Shown here one piece after another: positions 50,738 to 61,330 of a DNA stretch of 64,000 bases (position 1 is its first letter; every line of letters starts with the position of its first letter). The notes under the pieces were generated by a model. The model was not told the DNA's origin and made no database searches. It saw only the letters and a program-made list of their open reading frames with translations. The DNA comes from Nelumbo lutea (taxonomy: Eukaryota; Streptophyta; Magnoliopsida; Proteales; Nelumbonaceae): NCBI GenBank assembly GCA_022828595.1, contig JAKGHH010000001.1:118122999-118186998 (forward strand), in the 5' to 3' direction. Made by a program: the position numbers and the translations under genes.

Positions 50738-53407
50738 AATTTATGTCAAATGACCAAGTAAGGAAAATGTCATGTTGAAGCATCAAGAATTCATGAATTG
50801 TCAGAATCAGGAACATGCCTGACATGGATACTTCATCCACTTAGGGGAGCTCATGCAACAGTAGTTAATAAACAAAAAAAGAAGTGCATTAGGGCTTGAT
50901 CCCCTGGGTTAGTGGCTGTTTTTTTTGGGGGGGGGGGCGGGGGGGGGGGATGTATGTATATTTTGGTGGAGGATAGGATGCTAGGTGCACTCAGTTGATA
51001 TTATTGTGGAAGAATCTTTCTTTACTTCATTGTCTTCTTACTCTATTATTTTCTATTTAGTAAGACCTCAAGAACAGTTGATCAAGAAAATGTGTAGGGC
51101 ATAAGATATGTTTTGAGATGGGCTAGATGCTGATCAAGCACTTGCTTAATAAGTTTCCAGATATGTATACTTTTTATTTCCAAAATCAGTTTACTTAAAG
51201 CTAGATATTACCAATTAACAAGTCTTACATTATGAGTATAGAGGTTTTATCTCACAGATGATCCTCCAATTTGTCTCATCCCAAATTTATACGCTGTATG
51301 TGTTGGGTTTCTTTCCAACTAGAGATTGTTTTAAATTTGTCAGAAAATATCCTTGCATGGGTTCAAATTTTGCATCACTTCGTCTTACATGGGTACATTA
51401 TTGACCGCTGAAAAATCCAATAAGGGCCACTAGTTCTCTTGCTATAACGTTTTAGGATTATGAAGATGTAAGGAAAGGTATTAATGAACATATACAAGGA
51501 TTTCACCCCTTACATCAAAACAAAATGTCAGGCATGCCTTTGATTGATAATTTATATATTAGAGAAGACAGTATAGAGGAATAATGAAAGAAGACAAGAA
51601 CTCACAGGGAATGAGCATGAGATATCAGAAGCAAACAAATGGTATTCTGCTTCCATATCCATAAGGGCCATGTCACCATCCTCCAGAGTCTGCCATTAGA
51701 AAAAGGCAAGCTAAATCAAAGATGAAACTAAGAGGATAAAGCTTTCAGTGTTCTGAATATAAAATGGTATGCATGACCAATTTTACCATTGTTTTGTCCA
51801 GTCTATTCAAAATATGATGTAACATATATGATATAACACCCCCTGGTTGGGACTGATTTAATGTTCTCATGTTTGTTTTTTCAGAAAAATTAGGAAAATG
51901 AAAAAGAACAGAAGTCAAACCACTTTAGTTCACAAGTAAAAATAGCAGAATCCAGATCTGTAAAAGGATCAAGGAAAAGAGTGAGCCATATAAGAGAGAG
52001 AGAGAGAACTGCTTTGACATGTTAAGAGGATACTACCAAAAATGTAGGCCAAACAAATGCTATCACAAAATACTGCATCATAAGCAGTCAGTAATTGTCC
52101 AAACATTAAATGCCATTTAAGGCCAATAACCTTTTCTATGCATAAAAAAGAACACAAGGTTTAGAGTTATTCTTTTGCACGTTTTTACATGTAGCAACTA
52201 AAGGTAGCACCCAAAAATATTTATAAGATCTCCAACTCACCCCTTTAATGTGGAAAGTTTGCCATATGGCATGAAAAAGTCATTTTTGCTCTCATATCTG
52301 CTTAAAATTTCGGAAAAGTTAACTGGTAGAAGTGCAAAAATAGAAGTTTAGATGCACAAGGGCATCTAATAAGCATGTTTACATGTGGCTAATTGTTAAT
52401 CTGGACTGCCAATTTGGCAGAACACCCCTGTGCAGCTGACTTAAAGACCCTTAGAAGCATAATAGAATAACTTTGCCAAGGTTTTACATTCATGGATTCC
52501 ATGAAGAACAGTTATCAATATGATTTATTTGGGAACAGAAAACAAAGAATATCATAAAATGGAACTGAGATTTGAGGACATTATGGAGTTGATCATGAAT
52601 ATCAGAAACAATAGTCAAGGTGTACAAAGAATATTTTAATCTGCATACCCTGTCATTTGGAGCAGCAGCATGGCCATAGTGAATAATGGAGCTGAAATAG
52701 AACACCCAAAAAGTGAAACCTCACATTAGTTCTCCTTCTACATGCAACCAAATTTGTCTTTTATGCAAAAATTATGGCATACTGGCATCAACAAAACATG
52801 CATTGGCAATGTCATCTGCGAGCTACTACATAGACATGTATAACAGAGACTAGATGAGATTAAGAAATGTCAAAAGAAAAGTTAGATTGGTATTTCTCAA
52901 AACGTAAGTTTCTAAATAAATCAAAGTTTCACTTTAATGGTTTTGTCAACACTAGAACCATTTCTCTTAACCAGCACAGACTGCATGTTTATAAACTTGT
53001 GTTTTTTATGTAGAGCCAAAGCAACATAAGTCAGACAAATTCAAATTGCAGCCTGGCATAGTTTCTTATTCATGAGTCATCAAAAGAATTGGCATAGTTC
53101 ACCTTATTGAACCTTTCATGCAATATAATCACATTGATGTAAAACTTCGTTTGTCGTGAACTTTCTTCAGAAAGTAGTTAGGCCACACATGTGGACATTC
53201 AGAACCCAATGCCCTGCTAACCATGTGGTGCAGAATGGTGCCCGCATATAACCCCCATTAAATGACATTTAGTTGTTCTCAGCTCCCACTGTTTACTTGT
53301 TCAGCAATCATGCAAAGATGGAGCAGTGATTGGATAGGAGAAAATGGGGGTTATTTTGTGCCTCTGTCTGTGTGTATGTGTGTGCCTTCATAAAATTCAC
53401 AAAATTA

Positions 53408-53562
53408 AAGGATTACTCGTTATAGGAGTGCCACATGCACCAGTCTCAAGTGCTCCCTCCAAGTCTACTGGCTTGTCTTGTTTAAAGAAGCACCAAATCT
53501 CACCAGTGACAAGGGCTCCATCATCTCGAATATCTATTAGAGGTAGTGTGTCCACAATACCT
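53408..53562 (-). other. Exon-like open segment of unknown origin in a prolidase intron
   Basis: The minus strand has a CAG then about 49 open codons beginning 'GIVDTLPLIDIRDDGALVTG', containing 'FKQDKPVDLEGALETG', and ending near a GT (gtaatcc). It looks like an exon because it is less AT-rich than its flanks. It does not belong to prolidase and I do not recognise the family. It may be a captured gene fragment. Confidence 0.25.
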
Positions 53563-54191
53563 GTCAAAGATACCACTTAGTTGCACCTGTCTGTACCTTG
53601 GCCCTGGATAGTAAGAATTCTTCTCTAGATGGTCCAAAGTCTACTTTTTGCTGATCGACTCCGATGCCCATGAGTCATGAGAATTTCAATGATCACTATT
53701 CAATATGAATATTTTAGTTGTTACTGCCAATGTGAATTTCCAATGGTTTTGTAGGAGGCTAAATTTACAATTCTTCTTTAAACTTTATACTGAGTTTTTT
53801 TTTTTTTTTTTTTTTTTTAATACAAACTGACTGTCAGGCATGAGTGTAGGGTATTCCTCCTCCTGTGAAGCTTTTTAACCACATTCTCTAAATTAACAAG
53901 TGAAGTGCATAAAAGGGCCACTACCCAAGGGAAGTGAATCTGTAATGCAAACCATTTACTAAGGAAAGTGCTTTGTCTACAAATCAGAGATAAAACTCTC
54001 TGCCCAAAATACTTCATACTATATGATAAGGGCATCTATAAAATGAATGAAATTGGAAGGCACCTGTTTTCTCCTGTAGCACATATACAAGTATAGGAAC
54101 ACTGTCTACAACCACCGTGCATGTATATATGATGTAGAAATATCATCTCCAGTTGATATTCTTTCATGCCAACTTTTGTCTTCTGCATAAC

Positions 54192-55043
54192 CTGTGCAAA
54201 AATTGCAAGCTTAATAAGCCTAAGTGCCTAACATCATAATCAATAATTGAATATTATGGGCTTAATACGAGGGGTTACTTGATTTCAATTTACCCTCTTT
54301 ACCTTAAAAAGTGAAATTAGATTAACTACAGTTAGGGCATGAATGAAGAGGGCTAAGATTCAGCCCAACCCTTAAATCTGTTCACTAAGTTATGTTTTCC
54401 TGGGTTGGTGTTGACTTGGATGTGTAGAATGGATTTGGCATTGGAGTGAAACCAATCCTTAATGCATGAGTTGATAAAATGGAAGAAACTTGACATAGAT
54501 GTCAAGATAGAAGGCCTGATATGAATCCAAGCAGAACCCGTCTCAGATCCGATATAGAATGCCTCGTTCAAATCAAACCTGGACCCAAACCCACAAAGAT
54601 CCAATACAAAGAACTTTATTCATGCTCTAACCATGGTAATACTCCATGTTGTTACATTAGGCCCATTGGCTATAATAACTTCATTAACAACAAATATAAC
54701 TGAATGATGATTTCCACAGTTCCTAAGATTTCCTGCAAATGCTTCCCTCTCTGTTTTTAGCATATCAGTGAAATAAAGTATAGAATTATTTTTGTTAGGA
54801 ACCCAAAGGAATGGTTTTTAACATTAAAAATACCGTGGAATATAGAGTTAAAAGGGGACGACATGAAAAATTATCAAGCTAGACTACTAACTGGGAAGGG
54901 AAATAAGAGCAGAATATGCTGAAACAGGAGAGGCTGATATGAAGGATCAAGTTTGAGAGTATTTGTTGAGACAAGGATGTTCACGTGGATACATAACAAG
55001 ACTAGGATAGAACTAGTAATGGGAAGCATGGGAACATGGTTGT
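54192..55043. other. Intron-like sequence between prolidase exon and Tat LTR
   Basis: I found no prolidase N-terminal exon in this 850-bp stretch. Short open frames on both strands have no motif. The gene is presumably interrupted here, within an intron, by the Tat element. Confidence 0.45.
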
Positions 55044-56087
55044 TGATGGAGTGCAATCCGGCCAGTCTTAGCTATCAACGATTTTGCCTCTGACTAGAGC
55101 AACGGAGTGCCTGAAATGGAGAAGATGAGGGAACTCCAGGGGGAACCCGGTGAGATAACTCCGAAGCTCAAGTTAGTATTCTCTCAAAGGCAAAATGAAG
55201 ACCAGATGGCACAATAATTCACATACCTTGTTGTTGGGGGTAGGGGGCCTTTTATAACCACTTCGCGCACTCACTCCGAGGCCTCTGTCAGGTCGGGTAT
55301 GAGTATCTTTGTTTCTGCCAGTTCGGGTGTCATCTTTTCTATTGGGACAGAACCGCCACTACTCCTTGTCGGAGCCGTCTCTGTAACTGAAGATGGCGGT
55401 GTCAGGTGGCGGTGGCAGGTGGCCGTTTGAAGTGCGGCCGTCAAGCGTCAGATCCCAAGTCAGTCAGGTGTGCCACCCCTGGGTACGAACTTCCTTGGTG
55501 TCAGGCATGGTACGGTTTGGCGTCCTGGAGGCGAAGTCTTAGAGTGGTGAGTGAGGTGAAGTCTTGAGTTCGGAGGTATGTCCTGTACTGCCATAATGCA
55601 GGCCAGCTCAGTGAGGTGGGCCTCGAACTTCTACAAGGCAGGCCAGTTCGGCGAGGTGTGTCCCGAACTGCTATAAGGCAGGCCAGTTCGGTGAGGTGTG
55701 TCTCGAACTGCTATAAGGCAGGCCTGTTCGGTGAGGTGTGTCCCGAACTGCTGTAAAGCAGGCCAGTTCAGCGAGGTGTGTCCCGAACTGCTATAAGGCA
55801 GGCCAGTTCGGTGAGGTGTGTCTCGAACTACTATAAGGTAGGCCAGTTCGGTGAGGTGTGTCCCGAATTGCTATAAGGCAGGCCAGTTCGGGTTACTGTC
55901 CCTTGAGTGGCTTGGGGCCTAAGGGAGAGTTTGGGCTCCTAGTAGGGAGTTCGAACTGCTGGTAGGGGAGTTCGGTCCGCTACTGGTTCCTCCTTAGTGC
56001 TCATGCCTTAGGCGTGCTTTTGTGTCGATCTGTCGCCTTTGCCACGTGTCACGTAACTATGAGGTCGGGCCAAATCTTCCTTCATCA
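55044..56087 (-). repeat. 3' LTR of Tat element 2
   Basis: The plus strand starts tgatggag at 55044 and ends cttcatca at 56087, an imperfect terminal inverted repeat with the TG..CA ends of LTRs. A TATA box (reverse of ttttataacc, about 55250-55259) sits about 210 bp from the outer end. A 40-bp tandem array lies in U3. The polypurine tract follows immediately at 56088. Length is about 1,044 bp. A start at 55041 is a possible alternative. Confidence 0.75.
55567..55902 (-). repeat. 40-bp tandem array in the LTR U3 region (about 8 units)
   Basis: Seven full units begin ggccagttcgg (or a close variant) at 55601, 55641, 55681, 55721, 55761, 55801 and 55841. A diverged half-unit precedes them and a partial unit follows at 55881. 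Units differ at one to six positions. The array is missing from the LTR of the first Tat copy, so it expanded or was lost within the family. There are no spacers, so it is not CRISPR-like. Confidence 0.9.
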
Positions 56088-56101
56088 ATTGCCCCCCACT
56101 C
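56088..56101 (-). promoter_or_regulatory. Polypurine tract of Tat element 2
   Basis: On the minus strand the sequence gagtggggggcaat directly precedes the 3' LTR. This is the expected site of plus-strand DNA priming for an LTR retrotransposon. Confidence 0.65.
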
Positions 56102-56394
56102 CTCGCGCCAAGGGTCTTGCCCTAGTGCGGGGAGTTTGAGAGGTGGTAGGTGGATTTGTCCCGTTCTTTGAATCTTGATAGCGTGAAGTGCTTTGTCAGG
56201 GTTCTTCGGTTTTCTAGGGTGTCCAAAAAAGGCGAGAGACGTGCCTACCTGCTTACAAATAATGACAAACGTGGCAGCGTGCGCTCATTTCAAATTTCAA
56301 AAAAGCGCGCCACTGGGAGACATGACAAGTCTTTTGATTTTGAAAAAAGCGTGCCGCTACCACTTGAAAGGTGAGGAGACGTGCGCTGGAAGTT

Positions 56395-56521
56395 GTCAGT
56401 TACAGAAAGACGTGCCCGACGTGTCGTCAGTTTCAGAAAGACGTGCGCCAGTGCATCGTTAGTTTCAGAAAGACGTGCGCCGATGTTTCATCATTTTCAG
56501 AAAGACGTGCGCCAACCACGT
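56395..56521 (+). repeat. About 32-bp tandem repeats upstream of the antisense gene (4 units)
   Basis: The units start near 56395, 56426, 56458 and 56490, each containing 'ttcagaaagacgtgcgcc' or a one-base variant. They lie 90-210 bases before the TATA box at 56608. Repeated units in this position could act as promoter elements of the antisense gene, but this is inference. Confidence 0.75.
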
Positions 56522-56607
56522 ATCGGTCTCAGGGGATGTGCGGTCAGCGCGAATGCGGGCCATCGGATTGGCTCTGATATGCACTATTGGTTCTCAGTTA
56601 CTGTGGC

Positions 56608-56616
56608 TATAAATAG
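56608..56616 (+). promoter_or_regulatory. TATA box for the antisense gene
   Basis: The sequence TATAAATAG on the plus strand lies 198 bases before the ATG at 56814. It matches the plant TATA consensus, and transcription would start near 56640. It faces opposite to the retrotransposon's own LTR promoter. Confidence 0.55.
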
Positions 56617-56813
56617 TAGGGGACGCTAGTCGATTTGTCACTTCTGCGATTTGCTTCTTGAGCTCGCGTCCAACTTTTTAGCTCACATCCAGGCCTTTCA
56701 GTTCACGTCTAGGCTTATTATTTCGCCTTCAAGGTTTTTTGCTTGTTCCAGTTTCCGGAGCCTTCAAAACTTTCTTCCGGTGAGTACTTTCCTGAATCCA
56801 CCTTTTCTCCTCA

Positions 56814-58744
56814 ATGTCTAGCTTTGATAGCTCAGACGATTCTTCAAGTAGGACTGATGTAGGTTCTACGAACCAAGTCGTATCCCCCGATTAGTGATCC
56901 TGAGGTGTAACTTGAGGATGACCTCGAACCCATAGGCCAAGCCGCTTCAGGCAGTTTGGCATTTACCTCTCGACGAGGTCATATGCTAGATAGGTTTGGT
57001 CCTTCGACCATGATGCCCGAGGGGCTTCAATCTCTACCTATCTCTTACAATCTGCCTGGGGGTACACCTATTTCATTCCCTCGGGTAGCTTTCTTTGGGA
57101 ACACGGTCCTGATGAGATCATGATTTTTTGGGAGCAGCTTGCTGTGGGGCTGCGATTGCCTTTCCACCCCCTTCTCGTCGAGGTCATAAACCACTTCGGC
57201 GTTACCGTTGGCCAACTTTCTTTGGGAACATAGTCTCCCTTTTTTGCGAACAGAACTTCCCTTTAGACTTGGAGATATTCTCCTCTTAATGCTCAAGAAA
57301 CAAGCGAGTTCTCTTCCCGGAGGTAGGCGGGTGTATTACCTGTCTCCTCGCCCGGGTTTTAAGCTTCTGCATGAACTTCCCAACAAGGTCCCGACGTGGA
57401 AGCGGGACTACTTCGGGGTGCGAAGTGCACAGGGGTGACCTTTTCAGACCGGGTGGGGGGAGGCCACCCCTAACTTTGGTGTCACTCTCGATAAAGAGAC
57501 GGTGAAGGGCCTCCGACAATGGGCACGACAAGGGTTAAAATGCCATCAGTACCTAACGAAGGCCAAGCTTATTGTGGCTGACCTGAGTTCGGGTAGGTTC
57601 CTTGCTCAAAGGTTTTTTGTTCGCTTTGTTCCTTCATTTTTCTGATGCCGAACTCTTTTCTGTAGGTGTGATGGACTCGGAGAGGACTCGTGGGGGGCGC
57701 CTGTTCCAAGGCATGAAGAGGAGGAAGCGGGTCGCCAAGCGAACTCGTACCAAGATGCCCCAGGATGAGGATCCTCAAGTTCCAGACCACACATCGGAGG
57801 ATCTGCCTAGGGAGCCGAAGGTGGCTCCTTCAATGCAGGAAGCGGCAGGTGCCCCTTACGCCGAGACCACTCACACGGGTGTTCCTGCCTACTCTAGTGC
57901 TCCTGCTTATTCTGGGTATGCTCATACGCGAGTTGGGCCCTCGGGCTCGAGAGCTCAAGGGGAGTTCAGGAGCATTTTGTCACCGAACTACGCTCTTCAG
58001 AAGAGTAGGGAGGCCACTTTCCCCAAGGAGATCGTGGCGTGGACCGATCTTCCCTTGAATCAGGTCGTCTGTCGTGCCGTAACTCATGCTATGGTGGTGA
58101 GTCAGATTTCGTCTACCCCTCTTTGTTTTCTATCCATTTTGCTGTTGTTAATCACTTGTTTCTTTTGGTAGGTGAACTCTTCTATTCACGCCTTAGCGGC
58201 CCAAGTGGAGAGGAGCTCGAGGCAGGCACGAGCTACCGAAGAGGCTTTTCGTGCTGCCGAGGCAAATACCCGAGCTGCTGAGGCGACCGTTCATGCTGCC
58301 GAAGAGGCTGCTCGCGTTGCTATGGTCAGGCAGGCGATGTCTCAATGGGATGCCGAGGCCATGGGGGTAGCCGTGAAGCAAATGGCAGACCTGAGGCTGG
58401 ACCTATAGCATCAGGTCAAATATCTTCAGGAGGACACCAGGGAGAAAATGTAAATCTTTTCTCAAGGTATCGAAGATGTCAAGAAGAAGGCCGTTGAGGA
58501 CTACATCGCCTCGCCGCGTTTTGACGACCTGATGGTGGATTCTTACAGAAGGGGATTCAAACTGAGCTGGTGGATGATTCAAAACACGTACCCCGACCTC
58601 GATATTAGTGTCATATCCACTTCGCGTATAACTCAGGAGATGGCCAACGCTGCTGATGGCGAGCCGGATTCCGAGGGTGAGGCAGGGCCTTCGGGTGTCG
58701 TTGAAGTGCCTTCTGATGGGGAAGAAGTAGCTCCGGGCTTGTAA
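56814..58744 (+). pseudogene. Antisense extra gene of the Tat element ('putative gypsy type transposon' family), spliced
   Basis: The gene starts at ATG 56814 with a serine/aspartate-rich N-terminus, then an early TAG at 56892. Across several frameshifts it shows 'SYNLPGGTPISFPR', 'AVGLRLPFHPLLVEVINHFG' and 'GFKLLHELPNKVPTWKRDYF', which fit the PF04195-type domain. From 57670 the frame is open through 'MDSERTRGGRLFQGMKRRKR' to 58096, where a GT donor (gtgagt) and an AG at 58170-58171 define a 75-bp phase-0 intron. The second exon is an alanine/glutamate-rich coiled-coil ('ATEEAFRAAEANTRAAEATV'). It then has a stop at 58406-58408, and an acidic tail reaches 58744. Function is unknown. Stops suggest this copy is broken. 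Confidence 0.7.
58097..58171 (+). other. Intron of the antisense gene
   Basis: It begins gtgagtcag, ends ttttggtag and is 75 bp with T-rich content. Removing it joins 'THAMV' to 'VNSSIHALAA' in phase 0. Without removal the frame runs into a hydrophobic stretch and a stop at the junction, which supports splicing. Confidence 0.6.
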
Positions 58745-59060
58745 TTTTTTTTTATGTACTCTTCCTTTTCTTGCAATGGAATAGACAATCTTTTCGGTAG
58801 TGTTGTTCTTTTTTCCGAACTGATATTTTGCCAAACTGATAATATGCCCGATCTGTTTCTTGCCCGGGTTATTACACTCGCGTGACCTATTTCGGTGTTT
58901 AATACTTAGTCTCTGCTCGCTTTACTCTTTTGACCAATATTTTTCCGAACTGATAATATGCCCGACTTTTCTATGCTTGCCTATGACGAGGTTCCTCTTC
59001 TTAGCTCGACATCTTGGCCCTAAGGCTCTTGTAGCGATTTCGTCCACTTCGCTTGGCGGT

Positions 59061-60256
59061 CTATAGGTAGTATCGCCTTAAGTTAACGATGTTCCACGCT
59101 TGGGGTACTTGTTTGCCTTCTAAGGTTTCGAGCTCGTATGCTCCCCCGAGCGCTCTCTTTAGTCTATAGAGCCCTTCCCAATTTGGTCCAAGTTTGCCCA
59201 TGCCGGGTTCGAACACCATAATCTTACGGAGAACCAGGTCGCCGACTCGGAAGCTTCGCTTCTTTACTTTGGCGTTGTAGTACCGAGCTACTTGCTGCTG
59301 GTAGGCCGCTGTCCGGATATGCGCAAGGTCTCTTACCTCATCCAGTAGGTCGAGGTTGGTACGTAACTCATCTTCATTTGTCTGATCATCATATGTTTCT
59401 AGTCGCAGTGTAGGTACTTCGATTTCCGCTGGGATTACTACTTTAGTGTCGTAGGTGAGGTTGAAGGGGGTCTCTCCCGTGGCGGTTTTTTCTGTAGTTT
59501 GATGAGCCCATAAAACACTTGGTAGCTCTTCCGCACACAACCCCTTAGCTCGGTCTAGACGTGCTTTCAGTCCGCGCAGGATGGCTCTGTTCATTACTTC
59601 TGTCTGACCATTTGCCTGCGGGTGTGCAACCGATGTGAAGTTCTACCGAATTCTCATACTCTGGCACCATTCTTAGAACTTGATATCCTCGAACTGTTTG
59701 CCATTTTCGGAGATCAGTACCCAAGGTAACCCGAAGCCACATACTATGCTCTTCCAAAAGAAGTTCAGTATGTTTCGGGATGTAACTATTGCTAGAGGTT
59801 TGGCTTCTATCCACTTTGTGAAGTAATCTACTGCCACCACTAGGAACTTTCTCCCACCTATTGCTGGCAGGAATGGCCCCAGGAGGTCGATGCCCCATTG
59901 TGCAAAGGGCCATGGGCTGGCGAGGTATTTGAGGTCAGAAGCAGGCTGATGGTGGATATTGGCGTGTTTCTGACACCTATCGCATTTTCTGACGAGCTCG
60001 GCGGCTTCTGCCTTCATCGTTGGCCAGTAGTATCCTTGTCGAAGTACTTTTTGGGCGAGTGCTCTGCCCCCAGGTGTCTGCCGCACAGACCTTCACGAGT
60101 GTCACGGAGTACGAGCTCGGCTTCGGCAGGTCGCAGGCAACGCAAGTAGGGGAGTGTGTAGGACCGTCGGTATAACCGTTCGTCTATTATGACGTATTTG
60201 GCTGCCTGGCGCTGCACCCTCTTGGCTGCATTGCGGTCCGCAGGGAGGGGTTCCAT
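59061..60256 (-). pseudogene. Integrase (Tat element 2)
   Basis: The zinc-binding region is split by a frameshift near 60060 ('GLCGRHLGAEHSP' then 'QKVLRQGYYWPTM' and 'CDRCQKHANIHH'). The core reads 'WGIDLLGPF' (first Asp), 'VLISENGKQFEDI' where the usual SDNG Asp is Glu, and 'HPQANGQTEVMNRAI' lying across a further frame break near 59600-59650 (catalytic Glu). The C-terminal part (59594-59061) is open through 'GETPFNLTYDTKVVIPAEI' and 'RVGDLVLRK'. The enzyme inserts element DNA into chromosomes. The D-to-E change plus frameshifts make it inactive here. Confidence 0.8.
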
Positions 60257-60257
60257 C

Positions 60258-60896
60258 TAGCAAGAAGCTCGCGAGTGGGTCAATCCAGCTCGGCTCTGCT
60301 TCAAGGACGGGAGCGACCTCCTCTGCCCCACCGAGAATGCTAGGCCGAGGTAAGTCCTCTATGTACACGGTTCTCATGGTGTTGTGACTCATGCTGGCTA
60401 ACCGGGACAAAGCGTCGGCCTTAGTGTTCTCTGACCTCGGGATTTGCTTGATGAAGTGTGACTGGAAGTTGAGCAGGGCCTCTTTTACTTTCGCTAAGTA
60501 TGCGATCATGGAGAGCTTGCGTGCTTCGTACTCGCCCGTAATCTGGTTGACCACGAGCTGAGAATCGCTGCAGACGACTATGTGCTTTGCTCTTACCTTT
60601 TGCGCTAGGTTCAGCCCGACTATCAGTGATTCATACTCTGCCTCGTTGTTGGATGCCGCGAACTCAAAGCGTAGTGCGTATTCCAATTTTGTGCCACCCG
60701 GGCCGCATAAGACTATTCCAGCCCTGTTGCCCTGCTGGTTCGATGAGCCATCTACGTGAAGGATCCAGGGCTCCTCATCCCAGTTTGCGCTTGGCTTGAC
60801 CAAGAGAGATGCCACACTGGCTGCTACTTCACGGGGTTCAGACTCTATTGGCTTGGGAGCTCCAGGTTCACCTGAACTCGGGCTCAACCTGCTCAA
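60258..60896 (-). pseudogene. Second (archaeal-type) RNase H domain (Tat element 2)
   Basis: It reads 'WILHVDGSSNQQGNRAGIVL' (first Asp), 'FAASNNEAEYESLIVGLNLA' (Glu), 'IVVCSDSQLVVNQITGEY' (second Asp) and 'RSENTKADALSRLAS' (last Asp), so all four acidic residues of the RNase H site are present. Open sequence continues into the linker before integrase. The domain degrades RNA in RNA-DNA hybrids. A second RNase H after the usual one is characteristic of Tat-lineage gypsy elements. Confidence 0.85.
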
Positions 60897-61330
60897 GGGC
60901 TTCGAGGCTAAATGTGCACTCGGCGATAAAATCCGCCAAGGCTTGGGCCTTAATGGCAGTTCGTGGTTTGTATTGGAGGTCGTACTCGCTGAGCTCGATG
61001 GCCCAATTCGTCAACCGACCAAAAACCTCGGGCTTGAGCAAGACTTGTCTCAAGGGTTTGTCAGTCAAGATGATGACGGTGTGAGCCTGGAAATACAGGT
61101 GGAGTTTTCGAGCTGAAATTACCAGTGCGTACGCTATTTTTTCTATCTATGGGTATCTCGTCTATGCTCCCTACAGAATTTTACTAACATAATAGACGGG
61201 CCGCTAGACCCGATCTACTTCTTTTATTAGTACCGAACTGACCACCTCGTCACTCGCCGAGAGGTACAGTTCTAAGACCTCTCCCTCCTTGGGTTTGGCT
61301 AAGGTTGGCACAGTAGCAAGGTAGCTCTTT
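60868..61330 (-). pseudogene. Ty3/gypsy RNase H domain (Tat element 2)
   Basis: The frame is broken in the first half, where 'LYLSASDEVVSSVLIKE' can be read with stops after it. The second half is open: 'KPLRQVLLKPEVFGRLTNWA' and 'YKPRTAIKAQALADFIAE', the standard RNase H/connection blocks of gypsy Pol. It overlaps the start of the second RNase H segment by a few codons in another frame. Confidence 0.75.

Larger units (their letters stand above)
43262..54191 (-). pseudogene. Prolidase (Xaa-Pro dipeptidase, M24B), C-terminal exons, probably inactive
   Basis: Ten exons are recognisable: 54191-54064, 52691-52649, 51689-51606, 47936-47895, 45570-45500, 45109-45056, 44943-44838, 44715-44647, 44104-43961 and 43530-43420 or 43262. 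The first nine have intact frames, and all introns look GT-AG. Motifs include '[11 protein letters not shown]', 'IIHYGHAAAPNDR', 'LMDMEAEYH' and 'ASDISCSFP' (two metal-binding Asp), '[15 protein letters not shown]' (metal His) and 'GGVRIES' (metal Glu). The family cleaves Xaa-Pro dipeptides using two metals. Two defects stand out. The usual TVEPGCYF is 'TVSPDCYF', losing a metal-ligand Glu. The last exon has a 1-nt (or 4-nt) deletion near 43494, after 'NGCENLTT', so the canonical 'PREAWEIEAVMAGA' end is out of frame. The roughly 190 N-terminal residues are not found between 54191 and the Tat LTR. Confidence 0.8.

Noticed and set aside
55601..55900. Regular 40-bp repeats resembling a CRISPR array
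   Set aside because: The units are directly adjacent without unique spacers, diverge from each other and sit in a plant LTR.
59545..59913. 122-codon minus-strand open frame overlapping integrase
   Set aside because: It is in a different frame from the recognisable integrase core and has no motif of its own.
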